The position numbers and the translations under genes are program-made. Shown piece after piece: positions 43,171 through 55,374 of a stretch of 64,000 nt of DNA. The first letter of the stretch is position 1; each line of letters starts with the position of its first letter. Below the pieces are notes generated by a model. It was not told the DNA's origin. It saw nothing but the letters and a program-made list of their open reading frames with translations, and did not search any database. Source of the DNA: Ceratothoa steindachneri (lineage: Eukaryota > Arthropoda > Malacostraca > Isopoda > Cymothoidae); the NCBI GenBank assembly GCA_963969495.1, contig OZ018331.1:147914387-147978386 (forward strand), given 5' to 3'.

Positions 43171-43512
43171 CATCATCATCATCACTAACTCTATAATTTA
43201 AGAATTTTTTTTTAGTATTTGAATAATAATTTTATCTTAGTTTGCTTATGAATTATGCTTTTTTCTTTTTTATCAAAGTTATTTCTAATAATTATTTTAT
43301 AATATAAAAAAGCAAAATGGTGAAGTTCAGAAATAAATATTTGTATCGAAATTGTGTGATTTTTTTTTAAAAAACCCAAAGAATTACCAATGGCGAAGTT
43401 CAGAAAATTTATAAAATTTAACCATGGATGCTTTTTTTTTAGATTTTAAATTTTAATCTTAGTACCGAAAGCTCCACCTGTAGAGGGAAGTGGCGAAGCC
43501 ATCGCCTGGTAT
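43171..43512 (-). repeat. Interspersed repeat with (GAT)n tail, copy 2
   Basis: Same order as the copy at 22759: (CAT)n, ACTAACTCTATAATTTAAG, TTATCAAAGTTATTTCTAAT, AAAATGGTGAAGTTCAGAAA, CCCAAAGAATTAC, then a GTGGCGAAGCCATCGCC-type end. It starts flush with the CTAG|T of the possible Helitron end. Confidence 0.65.
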
Positions 43513-43834
43513 ATTTATATAGGTAAAAAATTTCTTTAGCACCAAGAAAGTAAAACTTACATTATTTATTTAAAACACGCTTTTACCAACAGTGCAAAGG
43601 ACGGCATTATGGTTCAATATTACAGATCTGCCAAACTTTGTTGGGCCCTCAACAATTGTTCGTTCTTTGCTGCAAACGCATCATTGATTTCCATGTTTGT
43701 TCACCAAAGTGATTTTAACCATAGAGAAAATGAAAAGCTCCTACAAATAATATTGTTGAGGAACAAAACTGAAAACTAAGGTGAAGAAAAAGAAGACAAC
43801 TGCTATTTAAGCCGCAATGAACAAGTAGGATATG

Positions 43835-44930
43835 GAACTACTATAGCAATAGAGAAAGCTTATGTTATGATCCCGTAGAAAGAGAAGTATTATGACAGGT
43901 GCTTAGAATGTATGGAGTGAGTGGTCAACCATTGGATGGTGAAATGAGTATTTATGCTAAAATTAAAGTATGCATTAATGGGAGATAGAGCTGGAGTGAG
44001 TGTTTTTTCATACGTGAGATTGTAATACAAGGTTGTATGATGTAGACATGGCTGTTTAATATCTTTATAGCTGGAGTGCTGAGAGAAGTACGAATGGAAT
44101 TAGAGAATTGTGAAACAGCAAATACAATAAGGTCTATTCAACGGTTGTATGGATTGGGTGAGGGATGGGTTCTCAACATATGTTTTTATATGCTAATGTC
44201 CTGGTGTTGGTGGCTGAGAGTGAGAGGGATTTGGAAATGATTGTAGCTTTTTATAGGGTATGAAAGAGGTGGGTCCAAAAATAAATGCAGAGAGTGAAGT
44301 AATGGTATTTTAGGGGTGAGCCTGGAGTAGGGTGTGATATTAGAGTCTGAGATGTTACCCTTGAACAAGTGCAGTGTTTTAAGAATATCGGATGAAGTGT
44401 AAGTGATGGTGGTACGGATGAATCAGATTGCTATCGCAAGATTTAAAACGGTAGGAAAGTCTCTGGGGAAATTAGAGTGTTAGTGAATGGTTAAGGTCTG
44501 AGTGTGGAATGTGCCAAGAAGCTGCATGGAAGTATGTTGGTGGCAACGTCAGTATATGGAAGAAAGATCGTGGTATGGAAGGAGAAAGAGAAGGAAAGTG
44601 CAAATGAATTATCTTGAAATGCTTAGTGTGCGCAAGGTAGAGTGAGGTGTGACTAAATAGGAGGTGTTTAAGATGTGAAGGCTGTGAATGAGGTCATGAC
44701 TGAAAGTGTCTTGAGGTGGTATGCGCAATGAAGAAGAATGGAAGGGAATATACTTGTAAAGAGAAGGTGTAATAGTGTCAGAGGGTGATAAAGGTTGAAA
44801 TACTGCGTAAAACTTGGGTCGATTTTGTGAATGAGTGTTTGAGAGAAAAAGCAATGACAGAGAAGTGAATGATATTGTGTATGATAGGTGTGTATAAAAG
44901 GGGGGTTGTGTGTGTGGGAGGGGATTGATA
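43835..44930 (+). pseudogene. Non-LTR retrotransposon RT, C-terminal half, heavily decayed
   Basis: Translating the plus strand across frames gives LRMYGVSG, GCMM-TWLFNIFIAGVLREV (motif B to C region), LYANVLVLVAESERDLE (family form YADD; here YANV, so the catalytic pair is lost), FYRV-KRGGSKINAESEVMVF-like sequence, SMLVATSVYG, VLRWYAQ and a tail near VYKRGVV. This order fits RTE/Proto2-like LINE RTs, as used in many arthropod 'endonuclease-reverse transcriptase' annotations, but the clade is not certain. Stops and frameshifts are frequent. Open frames on the minus strand at 44609-45126 are shadows. Confidence 0.65.
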
Positions 44931-46249
44931 AGGGCTTTCTTCTGATGTTATGAAAGTAAAATTTTAACCTGGAACAATTAGGGTTGCTTTGACAAAAGGA
45001 AGGTGGGGCGGGGGATGGGGGTGCGTGTTTCGTGGCGTTGAAGCATCCCAACCCCACTATGTGAAACTGGTTGAAGTTGAAACCTTGAAGCCATGAATCC
45101 TCCGTTGTGATTGTCTCCGCTGTCAATTTCGGGAGGTGGTTTATTTTGATGTTTGGCTGGGGTTGTATAAGTGTCTGCGGGTGAGTGTAGTGCGTGTGTT
45201 TAATTGAGTTTCGAGGTGAATGGTAAGTTTATTGTACGAGTGAATGCTTAAGGTATTGTAAGGGTCTGTAGGTTAGAGTGTTTGACAGATTTAATGAGTA
45301 AATGAACGTTTCATTGTGTGAAAGGGTGAAGGCGGTTGGTTGGTCATCAGTTATGTGTTTTTATGGATTTCTCTGTTTTTTTATGTTTGGATAAGGAGGT
45401 GGTGTTTAAGTAGTGTTTAAATGTATGGTGTATTGTTTTGGTAAGTTAATTTGTTGCGAGGAATCAGGGATTCGTGTGTAGGAGCGGGTGTTGAGTGTGA
45501 TGTATTTCTTTAGGATGTACATGTTTGTGTTGTGTTCCTCCCTTTAACTAGTCTGAGAAAAGGGCATTAATAAGGGTTATCATAGACAGAATTGATAATA
45601 AATAACAACAACTCATAAAGAAGTGAGCACGAACCCTCTGAAATCCGAATTTTTTTCCACACATCAGAAAATTATAAATTGTAGTTTTGGGACGTCAGCG
45701 AAGGTCTAATACTGAATTCAATAATTATTTTTGAGATATACCTGTATTTTAGACATGTATAATATATGATACATTCGATTGCAACAGTTTAAAAAAACCT
45801 TTTTATATATATTCTATATTATTACATAACTCTTTTTGAATGACAGAATACAGGTATGGCTTTAAAAAAGAGATATCAACCTAAATGGGCCTAAAAGGGT
45901 TAATAACAACATTTAACACAGCATTAATCACGGTATTTCAGATAAACATCCACCTCCTGTTCATTTGGGCAAATACATTGATGACGCTGTCTATTCTAAC
46001 ATCAATTTCGTTGTGAATCCCGATCAGAGCCAGGCCGGTGAGGCATGGTTGAGTCAATTTGGGGGGCTTCAGTCCCCTCAGCCCACCCCTATTCCTCATG
46101 GATCCACCCTTGATTAGATTTGAAATGTCGAATTGAGCCTTTCCATAACACTCATTGAGCCCGCCATGAACACCTTGAGACATCCTAAATCTTTCCGAAT
46201 GTAAATTTAAAAACAAACCTTAAACCACCTTAGAACCTAGCATATACTG
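44931..46249. other. Intergenic sequence with GT-rich segment
   Basis: GT-rich on the plus strand from about 44990 to 45540, possibly the decayed 3' part of the upstream LINE, then AT-rich. A segment at 46060-46120, read on the minus strand, contains GGGTGGATCCATGA, similar to the start at 46525. Confidence 0.35.
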
Positions 46250-46510
46250 TATTTTTTAGAGGAATTCACTGCGAGCAAAATAGCTAGTAGCTTACTGCAG
46301 TTTTACAGCAACAATGCCTGTTATGTATTTTTAATACGGTGCCTTCCTGTAGAAATTACAGCCTCTCACTCTATAGAAAATTGCAGTTACATAAATGTTA
46401 GTCTCTTTATTAGTGTGGTACTGTAAGTATTTACAGTAAAATAACGTATAGGAAAACAGTAACGTGGATGTTACTGCCTTTTATAACGCGTTACTGTAAC
46501 ATGGACAGTA
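46250..46510. repeat. TTACTGTAA/TTTACAGTAA motif cluster
   Basis: At least six words of the type TACTGTAA or TTACAG(T/C), in both orientations, occur in 260 bp, akin to the cluster at 29821. Confidence 0.5.
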
Positions 46511-46520
46511 TGATACTGTA

Positions 46521-46740
46521 GGGGCGGATCCATGATTTTTTTTAGGGAGAGGGGGGAGGGCTCAATTTGTTTAATTTAGCAATCGTAGTCGGTAGGCGAG
46601 CAAAGCGGGCCGTAACAGGTATGGGGGATTAGGGGAAAGTAAGTTCCGCTTGGATTTTTTAAAAATTCTTCTAATTTCAGTCATTTTCAGGTCATGTGGG
46701 CCTCCCCCTCCAAAAGCAATTCCAGTGTTATGTTACCTAA
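46521..46740 (+). repeat. GGGGCGGATCCATGATTTTT-type repeat start
   Basis: AGGGGCGGATCCATGATTTT followed by a T-run and G-rich stretch recalls a terminus widespread in invertebrate repeats. A divergent copy lies in opposite orientation at 46060-46112. Superfamily unknown. Confidence 0.35.
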
Positions 46741-47154
46741 ATACAGTCATGTTGTGAAGTTAAATGCATATTCAGTAGCAGAGTGCATATAAATTTCTCA
46801 ATAAATCAGAAATGCCATACCACATAATTAGGCCTACCTAATTTCTCATCTCCTACATAAAGATACAAAATAAGTAAAAAATAAATAAAAAAATATAAAC
46901 ATACTCGATTTTTCGGCACAAGCGATTTATGTTGAATAGCGGTCTGCCTTTCTGGGCACGCAACACAACATGAACTCGACTGAAAAGTTTTGCCATACAT
47001 TGAAATTAATTGAACTATAATTATTAAATGACATTACACTAATCGGGTCAAACGATTAAAAGATGAATGAACATCGTTAGTTTCGTGTAAGAACCAAAAA
47101 TAAATTAATTTTGTTTTTCTAACCACCTCTGTTTTTATCAAAACAAAATAAATA

Positions 47155-47331
47155 AAATTGTCATTTAGAAAAGACAGTGAACTTCACCATTTTGTTTTTG
47201 ATATTATAAAAGAATTATTAGAAATAACCTTGATAAAAAAACATAAGTTATAACCAAACTAAGATGAAATTATTATTCAAATACTCAAAACAATCCCCTT
47301 CTTAAATTATAGAGTTAGTGATGATGATGAT
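47155..47331 (+). repeat. Interspersed repeat with (GAT)n tail, copy 3
   Basis: Reverse complement of the copies at 22759 and 43171: GAACTTCACCATTTTGTTTT, ATAACCTTGATAAAAAAA, CTTAAATTATAGAGTTAGT and a terminal (GAT)n at 47319-47330. Different lengths at the opposite end support a 5'-truncating retroelement with a microsatellite tail. Confidence 0.65.
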
Positions 47332-47619
47332 ATCTTATTTTCTTCCCACTAGAGATAATCCTTCTATATATTAGAAAGATCTAAAAAAAAAACAGGCTTT
47401 TATTAGAGTTAGATCACTACCATTACGATGAGAAAGAGGAAATAATAGTGCTATTAATTTTATCGAGGAAAAGCATGCAATAGAAATACTCGTGTATTAT
47501 ATCGTGCAAACACATTACAAGATCATCCTGTTCAGCGCTAGTCTCAATTCGGTTAACATGCAAAGAGACGCAAGTTCTTACTTTTCAGCGCTTGAGATCA
47601 TGTTATGCACTTGTTCTCG
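47332..47619. other. Intergenic sequence, no recognised feature
   Basis: Short interval between the (GAT)n-tailed repeat and the SINE. Confidence 0.4.
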
Positions 47620-48003
47620 GAGTACTTGCTATACGTGGCTCTCGCTACCATCGTGGAGAACGCGTTGGTTTTCTAAGGTCTGGGTACTGGGTTTGATTCC
47701 CGACGAGAACAAACACAAAACTTGAGCTGCACGTGAAAGACTGGACGCCTATTTGTGGACGCGCTGTGCCTACCTCTACGCGGGTAGATAGCTCCTACCC
47801 AAGTCATCACGCACATAGACAATCACAACGTCCCTGAACCTGACATAGAACGCGTGGCCTATACGCCCGTGACCACGAAAGATACTTGATCGCTAGTTGG
47901 TTTTAAAACATACTACCTGATACCTTCCGGCCAAACGTGGAGTGGTGCCTTACGACATGCCAGCAATTGCTATTATGATTTTTATGTATATTTCATTATC
48001 GTG
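47620..48003 (+). mobile_element. tRNA-derived SINE, copy 1
   Basis: A tRNA-like head (about 47630-47715) includes a box B GGGTTTGATTCC and a degenerate box A ending ATCGTGG. The body shares GGACGCGCTGTGCC and GGGTAGAT with the copy at 58897 in the same order, and the 3' ends align (TTGCTATTATGATTTTTATG versus TTGCCATACTAACCTTTATG, then CTCATTATC-like). Pol III-driven and non-coding; it would be mobilised by a LINE sharing its tail. Confidence 0.7.
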
Positions 48004-48189
48004 TAAGGGGATCATCCCGCCCACGATTGAAAAGGGATAGTTGGCATAATTTACTACCCACTCGGCCACCATGAGGCTCAAATGAATGAATTCAAATAGC
48101 ACTCACGTTCATTTCTCAGCATCTACACATTGCATCACATACAATTCAAAAGTTTGAGGCCCACCTTCTTACCACCGAAAAGCCACACA
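48004..48189. other. Intergenic sequence, no recognised feature
   Basis: No repeat or coding signature noticed. Confidence 0.4.
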
Positions 48190-48560
48190 CTTGTAAACAA
48201 ACCCAACTGGGTCCCACATAGGACATGTGGGTTCATGTGAATGTCCCAACTGAAACTCAACTAAGTTTGTCACTGGGATATGATACCTATGTTGGACCCA
48301 CCTGGGTTACCTATATAAAACCCGTGTTGTCTAGCCCATGTAGTCTACCTAGTTGGGTCCCATCTGAATCCCATTGATAAACCTAGCTCGGTCCCAGACT
48401 GAAAACACAATGGGTCTAGTGTGTGAACGAGCTAGGTGTGTTGGCCTGGTTGAAGTTATCTATGGGTCGCATCTGAATCCCATTGGCCAACCCAGCTCTG
48501 TCCTATGCTAACACAGGCCTATAACCCACGTCCAACCTATATTGGTCCGTTGGTAGGGAT
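48190..48560. repeat. TGGGTCCCA-rich palindromic motif cluster
   Basis: Words such as CTGGGTCCCACAT, ATGTGGGTT, TTGGGTCCCATCTGAATC, CTCGGTCCCA and ATCTGAATCCCATT recur in both orientations about every 20-60 bp. There is no fixed period and no coding capacity. Confidence 0.6.
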
Positions 48561-49199
48561 GTTATAATGAACAAAGGGTCTCTTTAGTGTTATTTCCTCG
48601 AGGGCGGAGTTCTAAGTCCCCTAGATAGTTTCCACCAATATATAGAACCGTGGCACCATTAGTATAATGGGACGTTCAAACCAGCTACAATCGAACACAG
48701 GGAAAATATCTTCACTTATAACGGAATTATCACAAGCGAGTCTCAAAGTGTAACTGGAAATGAATATTTCAAAGCCAAAAATAATAGTTAATAGTTTTTC
48801 AGCAAATTCAATAGTTTCAATGTAGGAAAACCATTGATTGACATGGGTGTGCCATATCCACTTAGCATGTCGACGAGTGACACACCATCCGGTCCCCAGT
48901 GACGCCGGTAATCTCAAACTGTAAGGAGACAACCGGGGCTATATTTCTTCTAGGCATCTAACCTTACTTTTAACTCCTTCCTCCCTTTCCCTACAAGCCG
49001 CTCTCGCTATTTTTCCTGACCGTCGGCTATTTTTGAAGGTTAGACGCCGACCACTATGGCCTATCTTTGGGGCTGAAGACTACCCATAACGTGTTCTGGG
49101 CCGTGTCATAAAAGGCGACTAAATCTGTATAAGGGGAGGGGGAGGGGCTTACCTGAGAAACCACCCACACGAAGCGTTTCGTGGCTTAGTGAACGCCAA
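48561..49199. other. Intergenic sequence, no recognised gene
   Basis: A 103-codon minus-strand frame (48621-48932) has no recognisable domain. The segment GTGTCATAAAAGGCGACTAA (49102-49121) resembles text found in LINE regions, which may mark the 5' part of the RTE-like relic that follows. Confidence 0.35.
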
Positions 49200-49690
49200 C
49201 CCAAGGTTTTGTGAATGGAGTTTAGGATGAGGAGGATGAATTGGAAATCAAGGCTTAGAACAGGTAGAATAATATATATACTTAGGGGAGTTTTGTGATT
49301 CTTAATGGGAGTATGTTAAAGGAAATAAGTAGAAAAAAAATACGCTGGTAAAACTTCACTACATCATTAGGAGGGACATGAGTTTATGCTTAAAAATATA
49401 AAGTATTTGATCAGTTCATCTTACCAGTTTTAACTAATGGACATGAAACTTGGACAGTGAACACATAAAAACACGCAGAAACATACGACAAATCTGAGAA
49501 ACAAAACGATTTATGATAGGAGTAAGCAACGAGGACCATCAAAATACATTGAAATAATCGGTGACAGAATTAATAAAAAAAGTAAAAAGAATAAAAGTTC
49601 TGAGGTGGAAATTGACAAGACATATTACTTGACAAACGGCATAAATTCTAAATTGACACTTATTGTTCATATTTTTTATCTCAATGGGAT
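49200..49690 (+). pseudogene. RTE-like LINE RT C-terminal remnant
   Basis: Across frames the plus strand reads FDQFILPVLTNGHETWTVNT (49406-49465), the equivalent of the LPVLTYGxETWT block that follows the RT domain in RTE-type LINEs. After it come FMIGVSNEDH and IEIIGDRINKK-like segments matching the downstream region. No intact frame remains, and the upstream catalytic motifs are not visible. Confidence 0.55.
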
Positions 49691-51540
49691 TTATTTGGAG
49701 GCTAAAGAGGGGGATTTAACTCCTGAACATCCCCTGACCTGTATCTTCCCCTAGATACTGCATACATATACACTTACATGCTTCATTGCTCTAAAAATAC
49801 AGTAAGTTACTGGTCCCGTAGCTGCCAATAGATTACTGTAAAAAAAAATGAGTATATATTGTGTAGATTTACGATGGTTTTCATGCGTTTCTGAAAGGTT
49901 TTATTCATTTATTAAGTGTTTTAAAGCATTTAGGGATGTTTCATGGGTTTAAAAATGGTTCAAGACATTTTCAGGGGATTTAATAGTGGTTCAAAGGTTT
50001 TATTGCGTTTATAAAGGTTTTTCTGCATTTAATAATGCCAATTAAATGGGTTTAAAAACGCACGAAGTTTTCGGATATATCAATTCAGTCTCATCGCCCT
50101 TCAAATTTAATCAGTTTCGTTAATGTTGCCTCCCAAATTAATTTAATTGAAAATTCTAATTAAAATGTGAGCCAGGATAACTTTTCTCGTAAAAAGTCAC
50201 AATAGTTTTCTCTTGTACTTATTCGTGATAAGTTCTTAGTAACTTCACCTGTTTTTTAATCAATAAAACGTGTCCAATCTCCTTGTTACTACAGTACAAT
50301 ACTGTAAACTTAATGGTTACCCTAATTAGCCTAAAAGTTCGTATTTAGGCTGCCTGTCCTCTTTTATGAACTTTTATACGTATCATTTGCTGTTCGCTAA
50401 ATTTGGCCAAATTCTTCTCCACAATAAAGTAATTCACTAATTTTCACTCCAATATTAAAATAATTTAACAGTAACTGTATCATTCCAGACTACGTTTATT
50501 TAATTGAATAAAAATGAGAGTTCAATCACTTTGAAAGCAATTTAATAAAAAAAGTAAATTATATTCAGTTAATCTTGTAAACTAAGCTTATAATAATCCT
50601 TGTGCAATTTATTTTTAATTTAGTGTATTTTCAAGGCTTGTAATTGCCATTTGGGCTTTTTCGCTACGCGCACATCCTTGCAAGTAGAAGAATGCGGAAT
50701 TAAGGAATCGGGTTTCTAAACGTACACTTTTGCCTATTATCTAAAAGTGTCGTGTTATTAAATTATACGTCAAGCTTTACAATAAAATGGTAATTACTGA
50801 ATGCAAAAAAAGATATGTCAAGTATATGCATTAATAGAATGTGAATTTGTTAATTGCCACAAAGTTCGCAGCCCCACGATCCACAAAGCAAGCAGATTTT
50901 AAAGGAAGTAAATAGCAGGGTATTTATCCGTGCCATTATTTTCGGATATTTCATATGATCAATTAGTGTCATCCTTAAGTGTCAAACATCCATGTGAGTC
51001 CTTGGTTTAGTGTTTAGAAGATATGATATAAAGATTATATATACTACGAAGAACATTTCAGGGTCATAGCAGATTATTAAAAGGTTATCTTTGGTTCCTT
51101 ATCGGACAGACACTTCCCTATTTTATGCGTTTGATTCAACTTTTAGACTTATTTTATACCCGCGACTCTACGCTTTATCGCAATAGTCTTTCTATGGGTT
51201 AATGAATGAATAGTAAAAATCACAGTTCTTTGCATTTAACTACCTGAAATGTTATTGCCAACATCATGCCTTATGTAATTACATATTAACTTCTAATTTT
51301 AATTAAAAAACTTAAAGTTATTTTATGATTGTTTTATTGTTTCCCTATGATGATGATTTGAAATCCTTTATTCTATCTGGTCTTCACCGTGAATGGGATA
51401 AGGGGAGTTCAGCGCTAGATTTTAGGGGCGCAGATCAGTGAGCCGTACCACTGAGAGGCTTCTTGCTTTAAAACGACCTTGGATTACTTCAGCATTTTTG
51501 CCCAACCATTAACAAAGAAAAAAAGAGTCAGTAAATGCTC
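49691..51540. other. AT-rich intergenic sequence with decayed repeats
   Basis: Contains TACAGTAA words (49797-49845, 50285-50312) and degenerate TTTATGCATTT-like repeats (49860-50060) related to those at 28500-29820. No gene seen. Confidence 0.5.
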
Positions 51541-52015
51541 CCCATGGCCACTGTGAATAAAGCAATGAGAGATAGCAAATCTATTTTAAGGCTGAATACT
51601 ATGATAACGGAAAAAAAAATATTGAGAGTTCAAATTTCTATCAAGCCATATTACCATGGCAACTGAAAAGAAAACAATATAAGAGAGCAAATGTCAATTA
51701 AGACCGATTACCATGATAACTGAAAAAAATGTGAGATTTAACGCCATCAAGATCGCTCAACATGGCGATTAGAAAGACAATAAAAGAGAGCAACCCATCA
51801 TCAAGACATATCTCCATGACAACTAAAAAGTAATTGAAAAATAACAATCAAAATCAAGACCGATCACCATCACAACTAGAACGAGGTCAATGAGAGATAG
51901 AATTGTCCCATCAGGCCGATCATTCTGACACTAAAAAAAATCCCCGAGAGAAAGAATTACTACATAAAAAATTATCACCATGGTAACTATGATAGGAGGT
52001 CACTGAGATAGCAGT
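51541..52015 (+). repeat. Degenerate tandem repeat, about 55-bp unit, around nine copies
   Basis: CCATGGCAACT-like words recur at about 51542, 51598, 51653, 51711, 51760, 51812, 51868, 51922 and 51978. Each is followed by an A-rich run, GAGAGAGCAA-like and ATCAAGACCGAT-like segments. Copies are strongly diverged. Confidence 0.75.
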
Positions 52016-52584
52016 CGTCCATCGGGGTTCAAACCCACCCACCCCTAGCAAATGCACTAGAAGGATCATTATACACATGTTGAGGGATGGCTGGAAACTA
52101 ATTCGGATCCCAAAATGGCGACTGAGACTATCTACTTACCAGAGATTTTCCCTTTCCCTTATTTTACCATTTTATTAAGTTCTTTTGGCAACCTTTCTGC
52201 CGGAGATGCCCTCGTTGGTTTTCAATGATAGGATCAATAAGTTTAAAATGAACAAAATTCGACTAAAATCGAATTGATGGTAATTGAAGAAGACTAATTA
52301 AAGAGGAATTGAAGGAGATGAAAACTTGACGAGAAGGAAAACAAATTAGATTTTTTAATTAAAAAAAGATAGAGAATTTGGAATAAGCAACGAGTTCATT
52401 TTAATCATTGAAGAAAGGAGAAAGGAAGTGGAAAACAAATGAAGAAAAACGGGGAAATAAAAGAAATGGTGAAGAAGATCGTAGACAACAAAAAATACAA
52501 TAGCAAAGTTCGTCAACCAATACTATTGGGGCTCGTAGGGCATTATAGTACTCTTCAAGCTCCGCCCCAAATGTAATTTAGAAG
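52016..52584. other. Intergenic sequence, no recognised feature
   Basis: AT- and GA-rich DNA without coding similarity. Confidence 0.4.
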
Positions 52585-52760
52585 AAAAAGGATAAAGGAA
52601 AAATTTAAAAATTAAATAAGGGAAAAAGGGAATAAAGAAAAAAGCAAAAAGGCAATAATGAAATAATGAAAAAGGAAAATAAGGAAAAAGGAAATAAGGA
52701 AAAAGGGAAAAAGAAATAAGGAAAATGTCAAAGGCAATAATGAAATAAGGAAAAAGGAAA
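52585..52760 (+). repeat. GGAAAAAGGAAATAA-type polypurine repeat
   Basis: Irregular tandem GGAAAAAGG/AATAAGG units on the plus strand. The complementary frame encodes Phe/Leu/Ser-rich low-complexity peptide and is not a gene. Confidence 0.85.
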
Positions 52761-53594
52761 ATTGATACGCACACTTTTGTTTGCGTTAGGAAGGCTGGCT
52801 TATGCGATATCCTCTCGTGACTGTAAGGAGAGCTTAGTTAGCTACAGCATAGCCTTTTAACCGCATATATATATATACGTGAGTATATTTGTGCATTACT
52901 CATACTCATGTATTACATATTAACGAGCCAAACAAAAAGGCTAAATTAAGAAACTACAGTAAATGGGTTTCCCAAACTTCTTTAAGCGAACCTTCCCTCC
53001 ACAAGGAGGGTTGTGGGAGCGCCCGTAATTACGGGGGAAGGGATGAGTTGCCAGGAAGGGAATGGGGGAGGGGGAGTAGCTTAGCTGCCCAGACCAGATC
53101 CGGTGTTTCCCCAACAACAATCTGAAAATGCCAATTTATCTCCCATGTTTGTGGCAGAAATTCACGAGTAACTGGGTGGGACGTACAAGTATTCGGGGGA
53201 AGGGTAGATATATGACCACAGTTATAGTCCTCCCCCCCACTCCTAATCCCGTACTGGGAATTTTGATTTTCTGAAAGAGGGAAGGGAGTACTCTCCCCTA
53301 TGATATTTACGAGTACGTCACAAAATGAGGTAAGCCCAGTATAGACAAATGGTTCTTTTTTCAATGTTGTTGGTTGTTTTTAAGGATAGTTTTTTGTTTG
53401 GGGGGTGGGGGGCACTTGTACGTTACAGGAGACGTAATTGGCCTTCGTATTAATCCTTTGTTTCCTGTTTATTGCCGGAATTTGCCTTTGCTGCACATCT
53501 GTCTGTTTTTTCTCTCTGGGTCCTTCAATTCCCTCCGCCATATAACTTTGGACATTTACGTTCATTCATTACTGTTCCCCAAGGCATTTATTGC
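52761..53594. other. Intergenic sequence, no recognised gene
   Basis: Frames of 75-111 codons on both strands overlap each other and show no domain. Mixed composition with G- and C-rich runs. Confidence 0.4.
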
Positions 53595-54650
53595 TTATTG
53601 ATTACTCTTCCTACAACAATGAGTACTCATTGATTGCTATCCATTGAGTACTTAGTGCTCATTTGTCATCCTTTCGAGGACGTTTTGTGCTCCTTGACTA
53701 TTTTCTGCAGTATATTCCGTCCATATTGATTACCTTTTCTTAAACATTTAGGGAAGATTCATTGTTTCCATAACATTTAGTACTCTTTGATTCATGTTTT
53801 TAGAATATTTAGTCTTCATTGTTTATTTTTTATATAACAATCAGTACTCATTAATTACTGCTCAGCAGAACATTGTGTAATTTAGTACACAATGATATTT
53901 GTTCTCTCGAAATTGAGTACTCATTGATTACCGCTTTTAGAACACTTAGTGTTCATTGACTTTTGCTCACAGAACATTTAAATGGTGCTCATAGGATAGT
54001 TTTTAATGAAGAATTACTACTCGTAGATTACTATTCAAAAGATTTGGGGTTATTAATCACAGTTTTCAAGATGTTTAGTGACCGTTAATCAGTGTTCCTG
54101 GAAGATATAGTTCTGATTAATTACTGGACAATTATATTCAGTAGTCACTGATAACTATTTTCAGAACATTTAGTACTCATTGAATAATATTAGTAGTGCA
54201 CTCCGTTTTTATTGATTAATATTCTTAGAACATACGGAGGTCATTGATTACTATTCTCGAACATGTAATGTTCATTGATTACTATTCTCAGGATAGTTAG
54301 TGGTCATTGATTACCGTTTTGAGAACATTTATTGGTCAATGATTACTATTCTTAGAACATTTAGTGATCATTGATTACCTTTGTTAGAACATTCAGTGGT
54401 CATTAATTACTATTCTTAGAATATGTAGTTGTCTTTGATTACTATATTCAGAACATTTCGTGTTCATTGATCTCTATTGTGAGAACATTTATTGGTGAAT
54501 GATTACTATTCCCAAAGCATTTCGTGGTCATTGAAAATTATTTCTAGAACATTTAAGGGTCAATGATTACTATTCTCATAATATATAGTATTAATTGACT
54601 ACTATTCTCAGAACGTTTTGTGGTTATTAATTGTTCAAATTATATTTTTT
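53595..54650 (+). repeat. Second 32-bp minisatellite (GAACATTTAGTGGTCATTGA)
   Basis: About 1 kb of diverged tandem units of 32 bp: GAACATTTAGTGGTCATTGA followed by TTACTATTCTTA. The regular part is 54160-54620; earlier units (53600-54150) vary in length. The sequence is unrelated to the 3.5-14.6 kb satellite although the unit length is the same. It carries stops in every frame. Confidence 0.85.
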
Positions 54651-54738
54651 ATTGATGGATTTATCCCTTTCCATCTTCCACGTTGCCTTCCCCTCATCGT
54701 CTTCACTCTTTGTCTGTCTATCTCAACACTCACAAAGA

Positions 54739-55017
54739 TTATTCCCTTAAAAAAAGTGTTAATTTGCCTCGGACAAAGGCCACCCTCGCCCAGCTATGCT
54801 CCGAGCCTCCGACCCTAAAGGAATTAATGCCATATAGCTCCAGAATAGCCCCAAATGCATATTTCAGGGCATCTATGATGCTGTTAAGCTGAGGGTTCTG
54901 CTTAACTAGTTTTCTCGCACTCTTTCGAGCTTGGGCCTTCGCCCACTTGGGGTAGAGTGGAACCTCTGTTCTCCCACCACAGAGACGGGATGTGTGTAGG
55001 AAGAAGATATAGGCCAA
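54739..55017 (-). CDS. Unrecognised 92-codon open frame
   Basis: The frame has ordinary amino-acid composition (KWAKAQARKSARKLVKQNPQ near the middle), unlike the low-complexity frames elsewhere. I do not recognise it. It lies just beyond the 3' end of the L2 LINE on the same strand and could be a piece of another retroelement or chance. Confidence 0.15.
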   Translation of the reverse strand: MAYIFFLHTSRLCGGRTEVPLYPKWAKAQARKSARKLVKQNPQLNSIIDALKYAFGAILELYGINSFRVGGSEHSWARVAFVRGKLTLFLRE

Positions 55018-55374
55018 CGAAAACAGAGTGGGTACACATTTTAAGACATAAGACCAGGGAGGGAGTTCTTCCCTAGATCTTGGACCTTTGAGTGTGTGAT
55101 GTTTGGGTTACCTCTTCCCCCATGTGGGTGGGTGCTAGGGTGTTTCCACTCCTCTTGAGATGCGCATTGCAAGGTTCTATCCCTTCTTGAAGTTAAGGCT
55201 GGTCTTGGATAGGCTTTTCAATCATTTTTGGAGAGAGGTTTTCACGCTTTGAAGTTAGATCGGTTCGAGGTTTCATACTATGAGCTCTCCCCCTCTCTCG
55301 CTTTCCTAGTACAGGGTGGACGAAAGTCTTGTTACCCTCTACCAAAAATAATAATAATAATAAGTATTTATAAT

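Noticed and set aside
44609..45126. 81- and 152-codon minus-strand frames
   Set aside because: Antisense to the decayed LINE RT on the plus strand; no domain of their own.
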